The notes: generated from the letters alone by a model not told the origin. A DNA stretch of 62,712 nucleotides from Prochlorococcus sp. AG-315-D17 (GCA_003283685.1 QBWD01000004.1:1-62712); one strand, 5' to 3'. Counted from the stretch's first letter, positions 30,363-40,317 are shown. Translations and numbers: made by a program.

Positions 30363-33304
30363 AAATTAATATTAGATCAATAGAAGCTTTTAAGAATATT
30401 GATGATTCAAGTTTAACACTTATAGAACAAAATTCAGAGTACTTGAGTTATAAAATGGGTGAGCCAATATCCAGGGGAAATATCATTTCAAATAAAGTGA
30501 TAATCATAATCAGTGGTACAGCAAGGTTATTACACAAAGGCAAAAGTGCTCAAAATACGATCTCACTAACAACGCTAAAGTCAGATAGTTTTATAGGGCT
30601 TACATCTCTCCTAAGAGCTTCTGCATGTGAATCTATATGCGCAAGTAATAATCTATTAGCTTTAAGTTTATCTGATAATTTAATCATAAGTCTTTATCAA
30701 AATGATATACATTTTCGTGAGTGGTGTAATACAAATATTCAAGCAGTAGAGGCATACGAAATTGCAAAAATTTTACATAAGAATTCCTCTCGGGGTGATA
30801 AACAATTAAAAAATTCAGTTGATTTGTTATTAGAGAATTTAAAGGTCTCAGTATTAGAAAATGACAGTCAGATACATATAGATGATAGCAATATAAAAAT
30901 CGTAGGAAGTGAAAATATTGTAGATAAAACAATAGGGGATTTATTAGAAACTGATAAAGAGAAAATAAATGTCAGAGAGCCTTTTCCAGCTAGGATTTTA
31001 ACTTTACCTAAATTAGTTTATAATAATTTATCTAATTTTCAACCCTTATTAGAGAAAGATAAGGAGGAGGAAGCTAATATCCCAAATTTTGATAATGTTA
31101 AAAGTGCTAATATTATCGAAAAGAGTTTAGAAGAAGTAGGTCAATATTCACCAAGCAAAAAATTTAAAATTATAAAAGCGCAAGGAGTAATGAGAGAGAC
31201 AATTGCTTGTTTGCAAATGCTAGCAACTGAATTAGATTTACCCTATAGATCTGATTCGATAGAGAAAATTCTTCGAGACTATATTCAAAGAGGCAACAAG
31301 CCTACAATTGAACTACTTGGTGGAATAACATCAATGATGGGTTTGCATTCATCTGGTGCAAAAGTTGAACCTCAGATGGCTAATAGAATTCCCACTCCCT
31401 CATTAATAGCATGGCGAAATAGTTTTGCTTTAGTCAAAAATAGCAGCTCAGAAACTCTTGAAATAGTTTCCCCAAGTGAAGGAATTATTTATCTAAAACC
31501 AGAACAATTTGAAGAAAGTTTTGAAAAAGGAGTTATTGAATTATTACTTGTAGAAAAACATCAACAAACTCCTGAAAGGAAATTTGGCATAGAGTGGCTA
31601 TTACCTTCAATTAATCGTTATAAAGGTGTACTTTTACAAGTTCTTTTAGCTTCATTTGTTGTACAACTTTTTGGATTAGCAAATCCATTAATGATGCAAG
31701 TAATAATTGACAAAGTTATTAGTCAACGAAGTTTAGATACACTACAAATATTAGGCATAGCTCTTGTAGCAGCAACAATAATAGGTGGTATCTTAAGTAG
31801 TCTGAGAACATTTCTTTTCTCAGAAACAACAAATAGAATTGATACTAGGCTTGGTGCTGAAGTTATTGATCATTTATTGAAATTACCATTAAATTATTTT
31901 GATCGGCGCCCTGTCGGTGAATTAGGGAGTCGAGTTGCAGAGTTAGAAAAAATACGTAATTTCCTTACTGGGCAGGCGCTTACAACTATTTTAGATGCTG
32001 CATTTTCCTTAATATATATTGTAGTGATGGTGATTTATAGTTGGTTATTAACACTTATAGCTTTAGGAGTAGTCCCTATACAAATAATGATTACATTATT
32101 AGGGACACCGTTAATAAGGAAACAAATTAGAGAAATAGCTATAGAAAATGCCTCTACACAAAGTCATTTAATAGAAGTCTTAACAGGAATTCAAACTGTA
32201 AAAGCTCAAAATGTTGAGAGAATTAGTCGTTGGAAATGGCAAGAACTATATAGTAAATACATATCTAAATCATTTCAGAAAACTATTACTGGTACAGCAC
32301 TAGGGGAAACTAGTCAGGTATTACAACAACTATCACAACTATTAGTTTTATGGGTTGGAGCTACACTAGTTTTAAAAGGTCAACTTAGCCTAGGACAATT
32401 AATTGCATTTCGAATCATTTCAGGATATGTAACTCAACCATTACTAAGACTAAGTACTATATGGCAAAATATACAGGAATTAAGAGTATCTTTTGAAAGG
32501 TTAGCTGATATTATTGATACTCCTGAAGAAGCTTCTAAATCAGATAAAGAAAAAATCCCATTACCCAGTATTAATGGTGCTGTTGAGTTTGAGGATGTTT
32601 CTTTTAAATTTATACAAGGGCAACCAGATGTTCTCAAGAGAATAAATTTAAAAATTAAACCAGGTCAATTTGTTGGAATTGTTGGCCAAAGTGGAAGCGG
32701 TAAAAGTACTCTAATGAAGTTATTACCAAGACTATATAATCCCCATCAAGGAAGAATATTGATTGATGGATATGATGTAGACAAAGTAGAACTTTATTCT
32801 TTACGCCGGCAAGTTGGAATAGTTCCTCAAGAACCTCTTTTATTTGCAGGAAGTGTTAACGATAATATTGCACTTACTAATCCTGAAGTATCCAGTGATG
32901 AGATTGTGAAAGTCTCGAAAATTGCAAATGCTCATGATTTTATTATGCAATTGCAAGATGGATATAGTACCAATGTTGGTGAAAGAGGTTCAGGATTATC
33001 TGGAGGACAAAAACAAAGAATTGCAATTGCAAGAACTTTACTAAGTAATCCAAAGTTATTAATAATGGATGAGGCTACAAGCGCACTCGATTATGAAACT
33101 GAAAGAAAAGTATGTGAAGGTCTTAGATCCAACTGTAAAAACTCAACTGTATTTTTCATTACTCATAGATTGAGTACAGTAAGAAACTCTGACTTAATTA
33201 TAATGCTTCACCAAGGTTTATTAGTAGAAAGTGGAACACATGATGAGCTAATGAACCTTAAGGGAAGATATTTTGCTCTTTATCGCCAACAAGAATCATC
33301 TTAA
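30359..33304 (+). CDS. Type I secretion ABC transporter with cyclic-nucleotide-binding-like and degenerate C39-like domains
   Basis: 981 residues in four parts. The N-terminal roughly 135 residues resemble a cNMP-binding beta-roll (IISGTARLLHKGKS, then SFIGLTSLLRA). A C39-peptidase-like domain covers about 275-410, in which the usual catalytic His motif reads SFALVK, so it should not cleave and may act as a docking domain as in HlyB. Six membrane helices lie at about 420-700. The ATPase has Walker A GQSGSGKST near 775, LSGGQKQRIAIARTLL near 879, and Walker B LLIMDEATSALD. It is the inner-membrane motor exporting unfolded RTX-type proteins. HlyD follows directly; the outer-membrane TolC is not in the window. 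Confidence 0.88.
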   Translation: MKINIRSIEAFKNIDDSSLTLIEQNSEYLSYKMGEPISRGNIISNKVIIIISGTARLLHKGKSAQNTISLTTLKSDSFIGLTSLLRASACESICASNNLLALSLSDNLIISLYQNDIHFREWCNTNIQAVEAYEIAKILHKNSSRGDKQLKNSVDLLLENLKVSVLENDSQIHIDDSNIKIVGSENIVDKTIGDLLETDKEKINVREPFPARILTLPKLVYNNLSNFQPLLEKDKEEEANIPNFDNVKSANIIEKSLEEVGQYSPSKKFKIIKAQGVMRETIACLQMLATELDLPYRSDSIEKILRDYIQRGNKPTIELLGGITSMMGLHSSGAKVEPQMANRIPTPSLIAWRNSFALVKNSSSETLEIVSPSEGIIYLKPEQFEESFEKGVIELLLVEKHQQTPERKFGIEWLLPSINRYKGVLLQVLLASFVVQLFGLANPLMMQVIIDKVISQRSLDTLQILGIALVAATIIGGILSSLRTFLFSETTNRIDTRLGAEVIDHLLKLPLNYFDRRPVGELGSRVAELEKIRNFLTGQALTTILDAAFSLIYIVVMVIYSWLLTLIALGVVPIQIMITLLGTPLIRKQIREIAIENASTQSHLIEVLTGIQTVKAQNVERISRWKWQELYSKYISKSFQKTITGTALGETSQVLQQLSQLLVLWVGATLVLKGQLSLGQLIAFRIISGYVTQPLLRLSTIWQNIQELRVSFERLADIIDTPEEASKSDKEKIPLPSINGAVEFEDVSFKFIQGQPDVLKRINLKIKPGQFVGIVGQSGSGKSTLMKLLPRLYNPHQGRILIDGYDVDKVELYSLRRQVGIVPQEPLLFAGSVNDNIALTNPEVSSDEIVKVSKIANAHDFIMQLQDGYSTNVGERGSGLSGGQKQRIAIARTLLSNPKLLIMDEATSALDYETERKVCEGLRSNCKNSTVFFITHRLSTVRNSDLIIMLHQGLLVESGTHDELMNLKGRYFALYRQQESS

Positions 33305-33308
33305 AACA

Positions 33309-34409
33309 ATGAAAAATAACATCAATCACTTCTACAAAAGAGTAAAGGATAAAATTCCTGTAAACATAAACTCTAAAATTGTTAATCCATCAATTTGGAT
33401 GAAAAATTATTTACATTCCAAGGTTAGCAAAATAGATATTGAGAAAATTAATCCCTCTATTTTAATGGAGAAGTTACAAGATAAGATTGAAAGGATATTC
33501 AGTAAAGATTTAACTCAGGTTTACTTAAAGCAGTCAAGTTTTTGGGCAAGGTCAATAAGTTGGGTATTGATGGGTGGTACAGCCTTTGCAATAGGATGGG
33601 TAAGCATAGCTAAGACTGATGAAATAGTTGTAACTTTCGGGAAACTTGAACCGAAAGGAGGAGTCGTAAATGTGCAAATGCCTTTAGAAGGAATTGCCCG
33701 TAAAATCTTAGTTAAAGAAGGCGAGCAAGTAAAAAAAGGCCAAGACTTAATATTACTTGATACGGAAATTACAGAAGCAAGAAATGCGACATTAGAAAAA
33801 ACTCTCGAATTCAATAAAGAAATCATGAAAAGATTAAGTTTATTAGTAAAAGAAGGTGCTGTCACAGAGTTACAATATTTAGAACAAAAAATAAAAATAG
33901 AAGAAATTCAAAATGATATTAAAACAAATTTAGTAAGACTCAAATATCAGAAAATAATCTCTCCAGTTGATGGATTAGTTTTTGAACTACAACCGAAAGG
34001 ACCTGGTTATGTAGCAAAAAGTAGTGAACCTGTATTACAAATAGTCCCTCTAAATAATCTATTAGCAAAGGTTGAAATAGATAGCCGAACGATTGGTTTC
34101 GTTAAACCAGGAAAAAAAGTTGAAATCAGTATTGATTCGTTTCCAGCTGGCGATTTTGGGGTCATAGATGGAACAGTGTCAAGAATAGGTTCAGACGCAC
34201 TTCCACCATCCCCATCTGAGGGGAAAGGTTATCGCTTCCCTGCAGACATAACCTTAAGTAATCAATATCTCGAATTAAAATCTGGACAAAAACTTACACT
34301 TCAAGCTGGAATGAGTCTCACTGCCAACATTAAGTTAAGAAAACTAACATATCTGCAAATTTTACTAAATAAATTTGGAGATAAAGCAAATTCATTGAAA
34401 GCAATATAA
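33309..34409 (+). CDS. HlyD-family membrane fusion protein
   Basis: 366 residues from the ATG at 33309 (an upstream TTG at 33273 inside the transporter gene is less likely). About 75 cytosolic residues precede a single membrane helix (about 82-102, WVLMGGTAFAIGWVSIA). Then come a lipoyl half-motif (GKLEPKGGVVNVQMPLEG), a short coiled coil and the matching half (KIISPVDGLVFELQPKGP), and a beta-barrel domain. It bridges the inner-membrane ABC transporter to TolC. The coiled coil is only about 60 residues, clearly shorter than in E. coli HlyD, implying a different reach or TolC contact. Confidence 0.87.
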   Translation: MKNNINHFYKRVKDKIPVNINSKIVNPSIWMKNYLHSKVSKIDIEKINPSILMEKLQDKIERIFSKDLTQVYLKQSSFWARSISWVLMGGTAFAIGWVSIAKTDEIVVTFGKLEPKGGVVNVQMPLEGIARKILVKEGEQVKKGQDLILLDTEITEARNATLEKTLEFNKEIMKRLSLLVKEGAVTELQYLEQKIKIEEIQNDIKTNLVRLKYQKIISPVDGLVFELQPKGPGYVAKSSEPVLQIVPLNNLLAKVEIDSRTIGFVKPGKKVEISIDSFPAGDFGVIDGTVSRIGSDALPPSPSEGKGYRFPADITLSNQYLELKSGQKLTLQAGMSLTANIKLRKLTYLQILLNKFGDKANSLKAI

Positions 34410-34476
34410 ATGAGTAAAGGTAGATAACATAAATACAAACTTCAACAACTCAAAATATAACTCTGGCCGATCAATT

Positions 34477-34590
34477 ATGACACAAGCAATTAAATATCAT
34501 TTAGAAAAAAATATTTATAGAGACTCTAAATATTGTCAGAAACTTGAGCAAATATTGGATAGTTTAGTTCAATATAAATATTTTGATTAG
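34477..34590 (+). CDS. Possible 37-residue small ORF between hlyD and the TPR gene
   Basis: An ATG-initiated frame of 37 codons, MTQAIKYHLEKNIYRDSKYC and onward, ends 3 bases before the ATG of the TPR/GT41 gene. It is Lys/Tyr-rich with no recognisable domain and no clear ribosome site. The exact spacing to the next start suggests possible translational coupling, but a frame of this size is expected by chance in such AT-rich DNA. Confidence 0.25.
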   Translation: MTQAIKYHLEKNIYRDSKYCQKLEQILDSLVQYKYFD

Positions 34591-34593
34591 AAA

Positions 34594-37056
34594 ATGAATA
34601 AACCAAACCATTTGGAAAATAAAATACTAAATAAAGCATTAAACGCACATCAAACTGGAAATATTCATGAAGCTAAAAAATATTATAAATTATTTATCGA
34701 AAAAGGATTTACTAATTTAAGAGTTTTCAATAATTTTGCTCTTATTCAACAACAAGATGGGAATTATTCTGAAGCAGTAAGCTTATACAAAAAATCAATA
34801 CAATTATATCCTAATGATCCTAAGTCATATACAAATCTTAGCGGTATTATGAAGGCTTATAAAAAATTTGATGAGGCAGAATTATTAATAAGAAAAGCCT
34901 TATCGCTTAAAGTAGATTATGCTGAAGCAAACCTTATCCTAGGAGAAATACTGTTAGAAAAAGGAAACTTAAAAGAGGCAGAAAAATATATGTTAACCTC
35001 TCTTAAATCAAAACCTAATAGCTACAAATCTCATTATAATCTAGGTTTGATATCTAACAGTCTTGGGCAGCTAGAACAAGCAGAGAGGTATATTAATAAT
35101 GCAATTATACTAAAACCTGATTTCTTAGAGGGACATTTTAATCTCGGCGCAATTTTTAAAGTCCAAAAGAAATTCATAGATGCAGAAAAGTCAACTCTCA
35201 AAGCAATTGAAATTAATCCAAATATAGCTGAAGCTTTTGATAATCTAGCTTCGATTTACCAAGCAACAGGAAAATTAAAACAAGCCGAAATAGCAATAAA
35301 AAAATCTATAGCATTAAATCCTAATCTTGCAAACTCACACTATACTCAGGCTCTTATATTACATGGAAAAGGCAGCCTAGTAGAAGCAGAAAAATCACTA
35401 CTCAGAGCAATTAATATAAACTCAAACTTTGCAGAAGCCTATAATAATCTTGGTGCCATATGCATAGAAAGTCCAAAACTAAAAGAAGCAGAAATCTATA
35501 CTAAAAAAGCAATTAGTATAAAGTCTAATTATGCATTAGCACATTGTAATTTAGGAACTATTTCAAGATTACTTAACAAGCCAAGTGAAGCTATAAAAGC
35601 TGGAGAAAAAGCTATTGAGCTTGATCCATCTCTTGAAGTAGCGTATATTAATCTTGCCGAGTCACTGCAAAAATATAATGAATTTTCAAAAGCAATTGAA
35701 ATTTTAGAAGTAGGATTAAAACTACAACCTATTAATAATAAGATTAAGTTTTATTTACTCAAACTATACTCTAAAATATGCAATTGGGAATTATTAGGGA
35801 AGAATATAAATTGGCTAAATGAGACTGAAAAGGATAAAGAATCATTGGAATTAATGACAATAATGTACTTAGAAGATGATCCAATAAAAGAATTTGAACG
35901 TGCAAAACAATATTATCAACATAATTATTCTAGTCCTCAGAAGGATATAGCTCTGCAGAAAAAAAATAAGATCAGAATAGGTTACTTCTCTTATAACTTC
36001 TGCCTTCATAGTACGATGGTTATATTTGCACACATTATTGAATTACATGATAAAGATAAATTTGATATATTCATTTATGATTTTGGTCTGAAGAATGATG
36101 AGGACAGCTATAAGGAAAGAATCAAACAAAGTGTGACTAATTACAAATCAGTCAAAGATCTAAGCAATAAAGAATTAATTAACTTAGCTAGACATGATCA
36201 AATCGATATCGCTATCGATTTGATGGGCTATACAAGTAGCAATAGAGCAATGATTTTCTCAAACAGAATTGCTCCGATACAAGTTAGTTATCTTGACTAT
36301 CCAGGTTCAACAGGAAATGATTCCATGGACTATATCATTGCGGATAAGATCTTAATTCCAGAGCAAGATGAAAGATTTTATACTGAAAAAGTTCTTCGAT
36401 TACCTCATGCAGTTCAACCCACAGATGACACATTAGAACCTTCAGACAAACTTTTCAAAAGATCTGACTTCGGTCTAGATGATCATTCGTTTGTATTTTG
36501 TTGTTTTTCAAAAAACGAAAAGATTCAATCTAAAGAGTTTAAAATATGGATGAATCTCCTCTTGAAAAATGAGGAAAGTCTCCTTTGGTTAATGCAATCA
36601 AATGATGAAGCCAAAGAAAATATACAACTAGAAGCAACAAGGCAGGGGGTAAATCCATCAAGAATAATATTTGCTACAAAAGTTCCTCTTAGAGAACATA
36701 TAAGTCGTCAGAAATTTGCTGATCTGGCCTTAGATACATTTAATTTCAGCTCAGGTGTTTTAACAAATTTGGCCTTAAAAGTAGGACTACCAATACTGAC
36801 ATTCCCTGGTAAAACTTATTCATCTAGATTAACAACAAGTATCTTAGATACTTTGGGGTTAAAGGAATTAATAGCTCTTGATGAAAGAGATTATCAAGAA
36901 AAGGCACTAAGGTTTTCGCTAGACAGAACATACACATCAACTCTTAGGGAGAAAATATTATCTCTTAAACGATCATCCCCATACTTCGATTCTCAAAAAT
37001 ATTGTAATAACCTTGAAAAGGGATTTAGAGATTTATATGAAAGTCATTCTAATTAA
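34594..37056 (+). CDS. TPR protein with atypical GT41-like glycosyltransferase domain
   Basis: 820 residues. About eleven tetratricopeptide repeats fill residues 10-390 (for example NFAEAYNNLGAICIESPKLK). The GT41-like region runs from about 455 to the end. RIGYFSYNFCLHSTM keeps the catalytic-type His, SYLDYPGSTG is intact, and NEKIQSKEFKIW keeps the Lys. However, the segment equivalent to GHTTTSDALWAG reads SGVLTNLALKVG near 719, so the His-Thr-Thr and Asp that bind the nucleotide sugar are absent. It may have altered donor binding or be a non-catalytic scaffold. It sits directly downstream of the secretion genes, which suggests the type I substrates as partners (inference). Confidence 0.82.
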   Translation: MNKPNHLENKILNKALNAHQTGNIHEAKKYYKLFIEKGFTNLRVFNNFALIQQQDGNYSEAVSLYKKSIQLYPNDPKSYTNLSGIMKAYKKFDEAELLIRKALSLKVDYAEANLILGEILLEKGNLKEAEKYMLTSLKSKPNSYKSHYNLGLISNSLGQLEQAERYINNAIILKPDFLEGHFNLGAIFKVQKKFIDAEKSTLKAIEINPNIAEAFDNLASIYQATGKLKQAEIAIKKSIALNPNLANSHYTQALILHGKGSLVEAEKSLLRAININSNFAEAYNNLGAICIESPKLKEAEIYTKKAISIKSNYALAHCNLGTISRLLNKPSEAIKAGEKAIELDPSLEVAYINLAESLQKYNEFSKAIEILEVGLKLQPINNKIKFYLLKLYSKICNWELLGKNINWLNETEKDKESLELMTIMYLEDDPIKEFERAKQYYQHNYSSPQKDIALQKKNKIRIGYFSYNFCLHSTMVIFAHIIELHDKDKFDIFIYDFGLKNDEDSYKERIKQSVTNYKSVKDLSNKELINLARHDQIDIAIDLMGYTSSNRAMIFSNRIAPIQVSYLDYPGSTGNDSMDYIIADKILIPEQDERFYTEKVLRLPHAVQPTDDTLEPSDKLFKRSDFGLDDHSFVFCCFSKNEKIQSKEFKIWMNLLLKNEESLLWLMQSNDEAKENIQLEATRQGVNPSRIIFATKVPLREHISRQKFADLALDTFNFSSGVLTNLALKVGLPILTFPGKTYSSRLTTSILDTLGLKELIALDERDYQEKALRFSLDRTYTSTLREKILSLKRSSPYFDSQKYCNNLEKGFRDLYESHSN

Positions 37057-37078
37057 TAAAATCAGACAGAATAATTAG

Positions 37079-38143
37079 CTATATTTTCAACCTTTCTGAA
37101 ACATTTTTACACCAATCTAAGTTTTCTGAATACCATTTAACTGTATATATAAGAGCTTCCTCTAGTTTAAAGCGAGGCTTCCATCCTAGCTCCTTGTTGA
37201 TAAGTTCATTATTAATTGAATACCTAAGATCATGCCCTAGTCGATCTTCAACTGTTTCTATAAATCTATTATGTGGAGCATTTTTAGGATTTATTAAATC
37301 AATGATTTCACATATGGAATTTATAATGCTTAAGTTTGTCCTCTCTCCTGAACCACCTATACAATAGCTACAACCTATCTTTCCATGTATTGCAGTTTTA
37401 AGTAAAGCATCCACATGATCTTCAACAAATAGCCAATCTCTAATATTTAAACCATTACCATATAGAGGAATGGATTCCATTTGAAATGCTTTATATATAG
37501 TTAAAGGTATTAGCTTGTCTGGAAATTGCCATGGTCCAAAATTATTACTGCAATTTGTGATCGTAATTGGTAGTCCATAAGTGTAATACCAAGCTTTAAC
37601 AAAATGATCGCTTGCCGCTTTGCTAGCGGAATAAGGATTTCTTGGTGAATATTTACTTTCTTCTGAAAAAGAACCAGAGCTTCCAAGTGATCCAAATACT
37701 TCATCGGTACTTACATTATGAAATCTAAAGTGTTGTTTTCTAGTTTCTGAAAGTTTTGCCCAATGAGACCTTATAGCTTCCAACAAATTAAAAGTTCCTA
37801 TTACATTACACTCTAAAAATTTTTCTGGTCCTGAAATAGATCTATCAACATGTGTTTCTGCCGCTAAATGAAAGACAATATCAGGATCGATAAGATTTAT
37901 AGCCTGTCTAATCAAATCAGCATTTGAAAGATTAACTTTCAGAAATTGATACCTATTATTATCTACTGATGAGATATCAAGAGTTTGATTCACTCCTGTT
38001 AAATCACTGGAATATCCTAATTTATCTATATTAAAAACCTTTAAATTTGTCTCTGAGAGTAATCTTCGTATTAAAGCACCACCAATAAAGCCACCGCCTC
38101 CAGTAACTAAAATATTCTTTATTGATTTTGGGAAATCAATCAC
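37079..38143 (-). CDS. rmlB: dTDP-glucose 4,6-dehydratase
   Basis: 354 residues. The NAD site is TGGGGFIGGALIRRLL, the catalytic block includes STDEVFGSLG (Thr-Asp-Glu), and the Tyr-Lys pair is in NPYSASKAASDHF. These define RmlB among SDR dehydratases. It makes dTDP-4-keto-6-deoxyglucose, the branch-point for dTDP-rhamnose and amino-deoxysugars. It is the last gene of the rmlC-aminotransferase-rmlA-rmlB run on the minus strand and converges with the TPR/GT41 gene. Confidence 0.94.
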   Translation of the reverse strand: MIDFPKSIKNILVTGGGGFIGGALIRRLLSETNLKVFNIDKLGYSSDLTGVNQTLDISSVDNNRYQFLKVNLSNADLIRQAINLIDPDIVFHLAAETHVDRSISGPEKFLECNVIGTFNLLEAIRSHWAKLSETRKQHFRFHNVSTDEVFGSLGSSGSFSEESKYSPRNPYSASKAASDHFVKAWYYTYGLPITITNCSNNFGPWQFPDKLIPLTIYKAFQMESIPLYGNGLNIRDWLFVEDHVDALLKTAIHGKIGCSYCIGGSGERTNLSIINSICEIIDLINPKNAPHNRFIETVEDRLGHDLRYSINNELINKELGWKPRFKLEEALIYTVKWYSENLDWCKNVSERLKI

Positions 38144-38186
38144 AACAGGATCAGAAAAACTCTTAGATTAAAAAGAACAATAAAAA

Positions 38187-39071
38187 TTAATCTTCTAAAA
38201 GACTTGATAAATATTTACCATAACCGCTATGAAGAAATGGCTTGGCAAGCATTGCTAATTGTGAATCGTTAATCCATCCCTGCCGCCAGGCGACCTCCTC
38301 TGGACATCCTACTTTTAAACCTTGACGATGCTCAATAGTGCGAATATATGAAGTTGCAGCATGAAGTGAATCAAATGTTCCTGTATCAAGCCAGGACATC
38401 CCTCTTCCAAGTAATTCAACCTTTAATAGTCCATCATCAAGATAACTTTCATTAAGTGAAGTAATTTCTAATTCACCCCTAGTAGAAACTGTCAAATTCT
38501 TTGCTCTACAAATAGCTGAATTATCATAGAAATATAATCCAGTTATAGCATATTTACTTTTTGGTTTATCTGGTTTCTCTTCAATACTAATTACATTGCC
38601 ATAATTATCAATTTCAACAACTCCATATCTATTTGGATCACTAACTGGATAGGCAAAAACAGTACCGCCAATCTTTTGCAAACTAGCTGATTGTAAAATA
38701 CTGATTAAATCATTTCCATGAAATAAATTATCTCCCAAAATTAATGCAATATTACTATTACCAATGAATTGTTCTCCTATTAAAAATGCCTCTGCTATTC
38801 CTTTAGGTTCTTCTTGAATTGCATATTTAAAATCTATACCCAGATTTTTTCCGCTTCCCAAAAGATATTGAAAGGCCTTTTGATCTTTTGGAGTGGTAAT
38901 AATTAAAAACTCTTTAATTCCTGTTAGCATTAATGTACTGAGTGGATAATAAATCATTGGTTTATCATGCACAGGCATAAGTTGCTTACTAGTTGTTAAT
39001 GTAATAGGCATAAGCCTCATTCCTTTACCTCCAGCAAGAATTATTCCTTTTCGAGATTTAGTCGATTCCAT
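38187..39071 (-). CDS. rmlA: Glucose-1-phosphate thymidylyltransferase
   Basis: 294 residues. The nucleotidyltransferase signature is LAGGKGMRLMPITLTTSKQL, followed by PMIYYPLSTLML and the metal-binding LGDNLFHGN. RmlA activates glucose-1-phosphate to dTDP-glucose, the substrate of RmlB encoded 43 bases downstream. The length is normal. Confidence 0.95.
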   Translation of the reverse strand: MESTKSRKGIILAGGKGMRLMPITLTTSKQLMPVHDKPMIYYPLSTLMLTGIKEFLIITTPKDQKAFQYLLGSGKNLGIDFKYAIQEEPKGIAEAFLIGEQFIGNSNIALILGDNLFHGNDLISILQSASLQKIGGTVFAYPVSDPNRYGVVEIDNYGNVISIEEKPDKPKSKYAITGLYFYDNSAICRAKNLTVSTRGELEITSLNESYLDDGLLKVELLGRGMSWLDTGTFDSLHAATSYIRTIEHRQGLKVGCPEEVAWRQGWINDSQLAMLAKPFLHSGYGKYLSSLLED

Positions 39072-39196
39072 TGTATTGATTTAATTATTCATAATGACAC
39101 TTCAATCTTACCGAGATTAAAGCCCCTTAAAAAGACAGATATAGGATTCATCTCACCATAATTTAATATTATAGCTATATATTTTCAATTAAAGTC

Positions 39197-40315
39197 TTAT
39201 TTCTTTTCATGAAAATACTCTTTAACCCAATAAATAACATAATCAATATCCTCTTCATTCATTGCAGGATGACAAGGCAATGAAATCAAACGTTTCCATT
39301 CTTTGCTGATAACAGGATATTCTCTCTGGTTCATATTTTTTACTAGATTATATAAATATAGTGGTTTAAAATGAACACTTGTATGAATCTTCTTATCAGC
39401 AAGATAATCTATTAACAAATCACGGTCCTCTGAAGCAACTCTTGCACAATAATATTGACAAGTCTCGCTCCATGCAGGAATTTGAATATATTCTGAAAGT
39501 TCTTTATTATACTTTGATTGAATATGTCTTCTCAGAGCAAGGTAAGAAGGCAATTTTTTCATTTGTTCTAAGCAAATAGTCGCCATTATATCAATCATAT
39601 AGCACTTATAACCAAGAATATCGACCTCATAATCCCAGCTATATCCTGGCTTTTGATTAAACTTATTGTTAGAAACTCTTGAATAAGTACTAGTAATGCC
39701 TAACCAAGTCATAGATACTAACTTTTCATATAGTTCCTTATTGTTAGTAGTAATCATACCCCCATCACCACAAGGCATTGTTTTTACAGCCTGGAATGAC
39801 CAAACTGCAATATCACCTTTAGTGCCAGCACCTGGGGTATAACAACTATGAGCACAATCTTCTAAAATAAAACCATCATAGAATTTGCGAATTTCATCAA
39901 TTGGTGCTGCAACACCTGCATGATTAACTGCAATTATTGCTTGTGTATTAGCCTTCAGATTCTTATAAACATCTTCGGGACAAATATTTAAATCATTATA
40001 ACGAACATCAACAATATTAGAGCTACAGTTATTCCATAATGGCACAACAGCTGTAGTCATAAAAGAAACTGATGGATTAATAACATCACCATCTTTAATT
40101 CCCATAGCTTTAAAAACAAGATCCTGTCCATGGGTTGCACTTGTTACTGCAACTGCATATTTAGCTCCAACCATCTCAGCAAATTTCTTTTCAAACTCAG
40201 CTACCTTTGGACCTTTGCCCCACCAACCACTCTTGATTGTCTCAGATAAGGCTTGTATTTCTTCTTCTCCTCCAAGTGGTCGAAGAACAGGGAGCATATT
40301 TCTTCTGATTTTCAT
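39197..40315 (-). CDS. DegT/DnrJ/EryC1 family sugar aminotransferase
   Basis: A 372-residue PLP enzyme. The Lys that forms the internal aldimine lies in VWSFQAVKTMPCGDGGMITT, with EDCAHS supplying the cofactor Asp. The family converts ketodeoxysugar nucleotides to amino sugars. The gene lies between rmlC and rmlA, 2 bases after rmlC, so the likely substrate is a dTDP-4-keto (or 3-keto) 6-deoxy sugar; a GDP-perosamine-type role using the GMD product is an alternative. It makes an amino-deoxysugar in the surface glycan probable, in place of or beside rhamnose. Confidence 0.85.
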   Translation of the reverse strand: MKIRRNMLPVLRPLGGEEEIQALSETIKSGWWGKGPKVAEFEKKFAEMVGAKYAVAVTSATHGQDLVFKAMGIKDGDVINPSVSFMTTAVVPLWNNCSSNIVDVRYNDLNICPEDVYKNLKANTQAIIAVNHAGVAAPIDEIRKFYDGFILEDCAHSCYTPGAGTKGDIAVWSFQAVKTMPCGDGGMITTNNKELYEKLVSMTWLGITSTYSRVSNNKFNQKPGYSWDYEVDILGYKCYMIDIMATICLEQMKKLPSYLALRRHIQSKYNKELSEYIQIPAWSETCQYYCARVASEDRDLLIDYLADKKIHTSVHFKPLYLYNLVKNMNQREYPVISKEWKRLISLPCHPAMNEEDIDYVIYWVKEYFHEKK

Positions 40316-40317
40316 GA

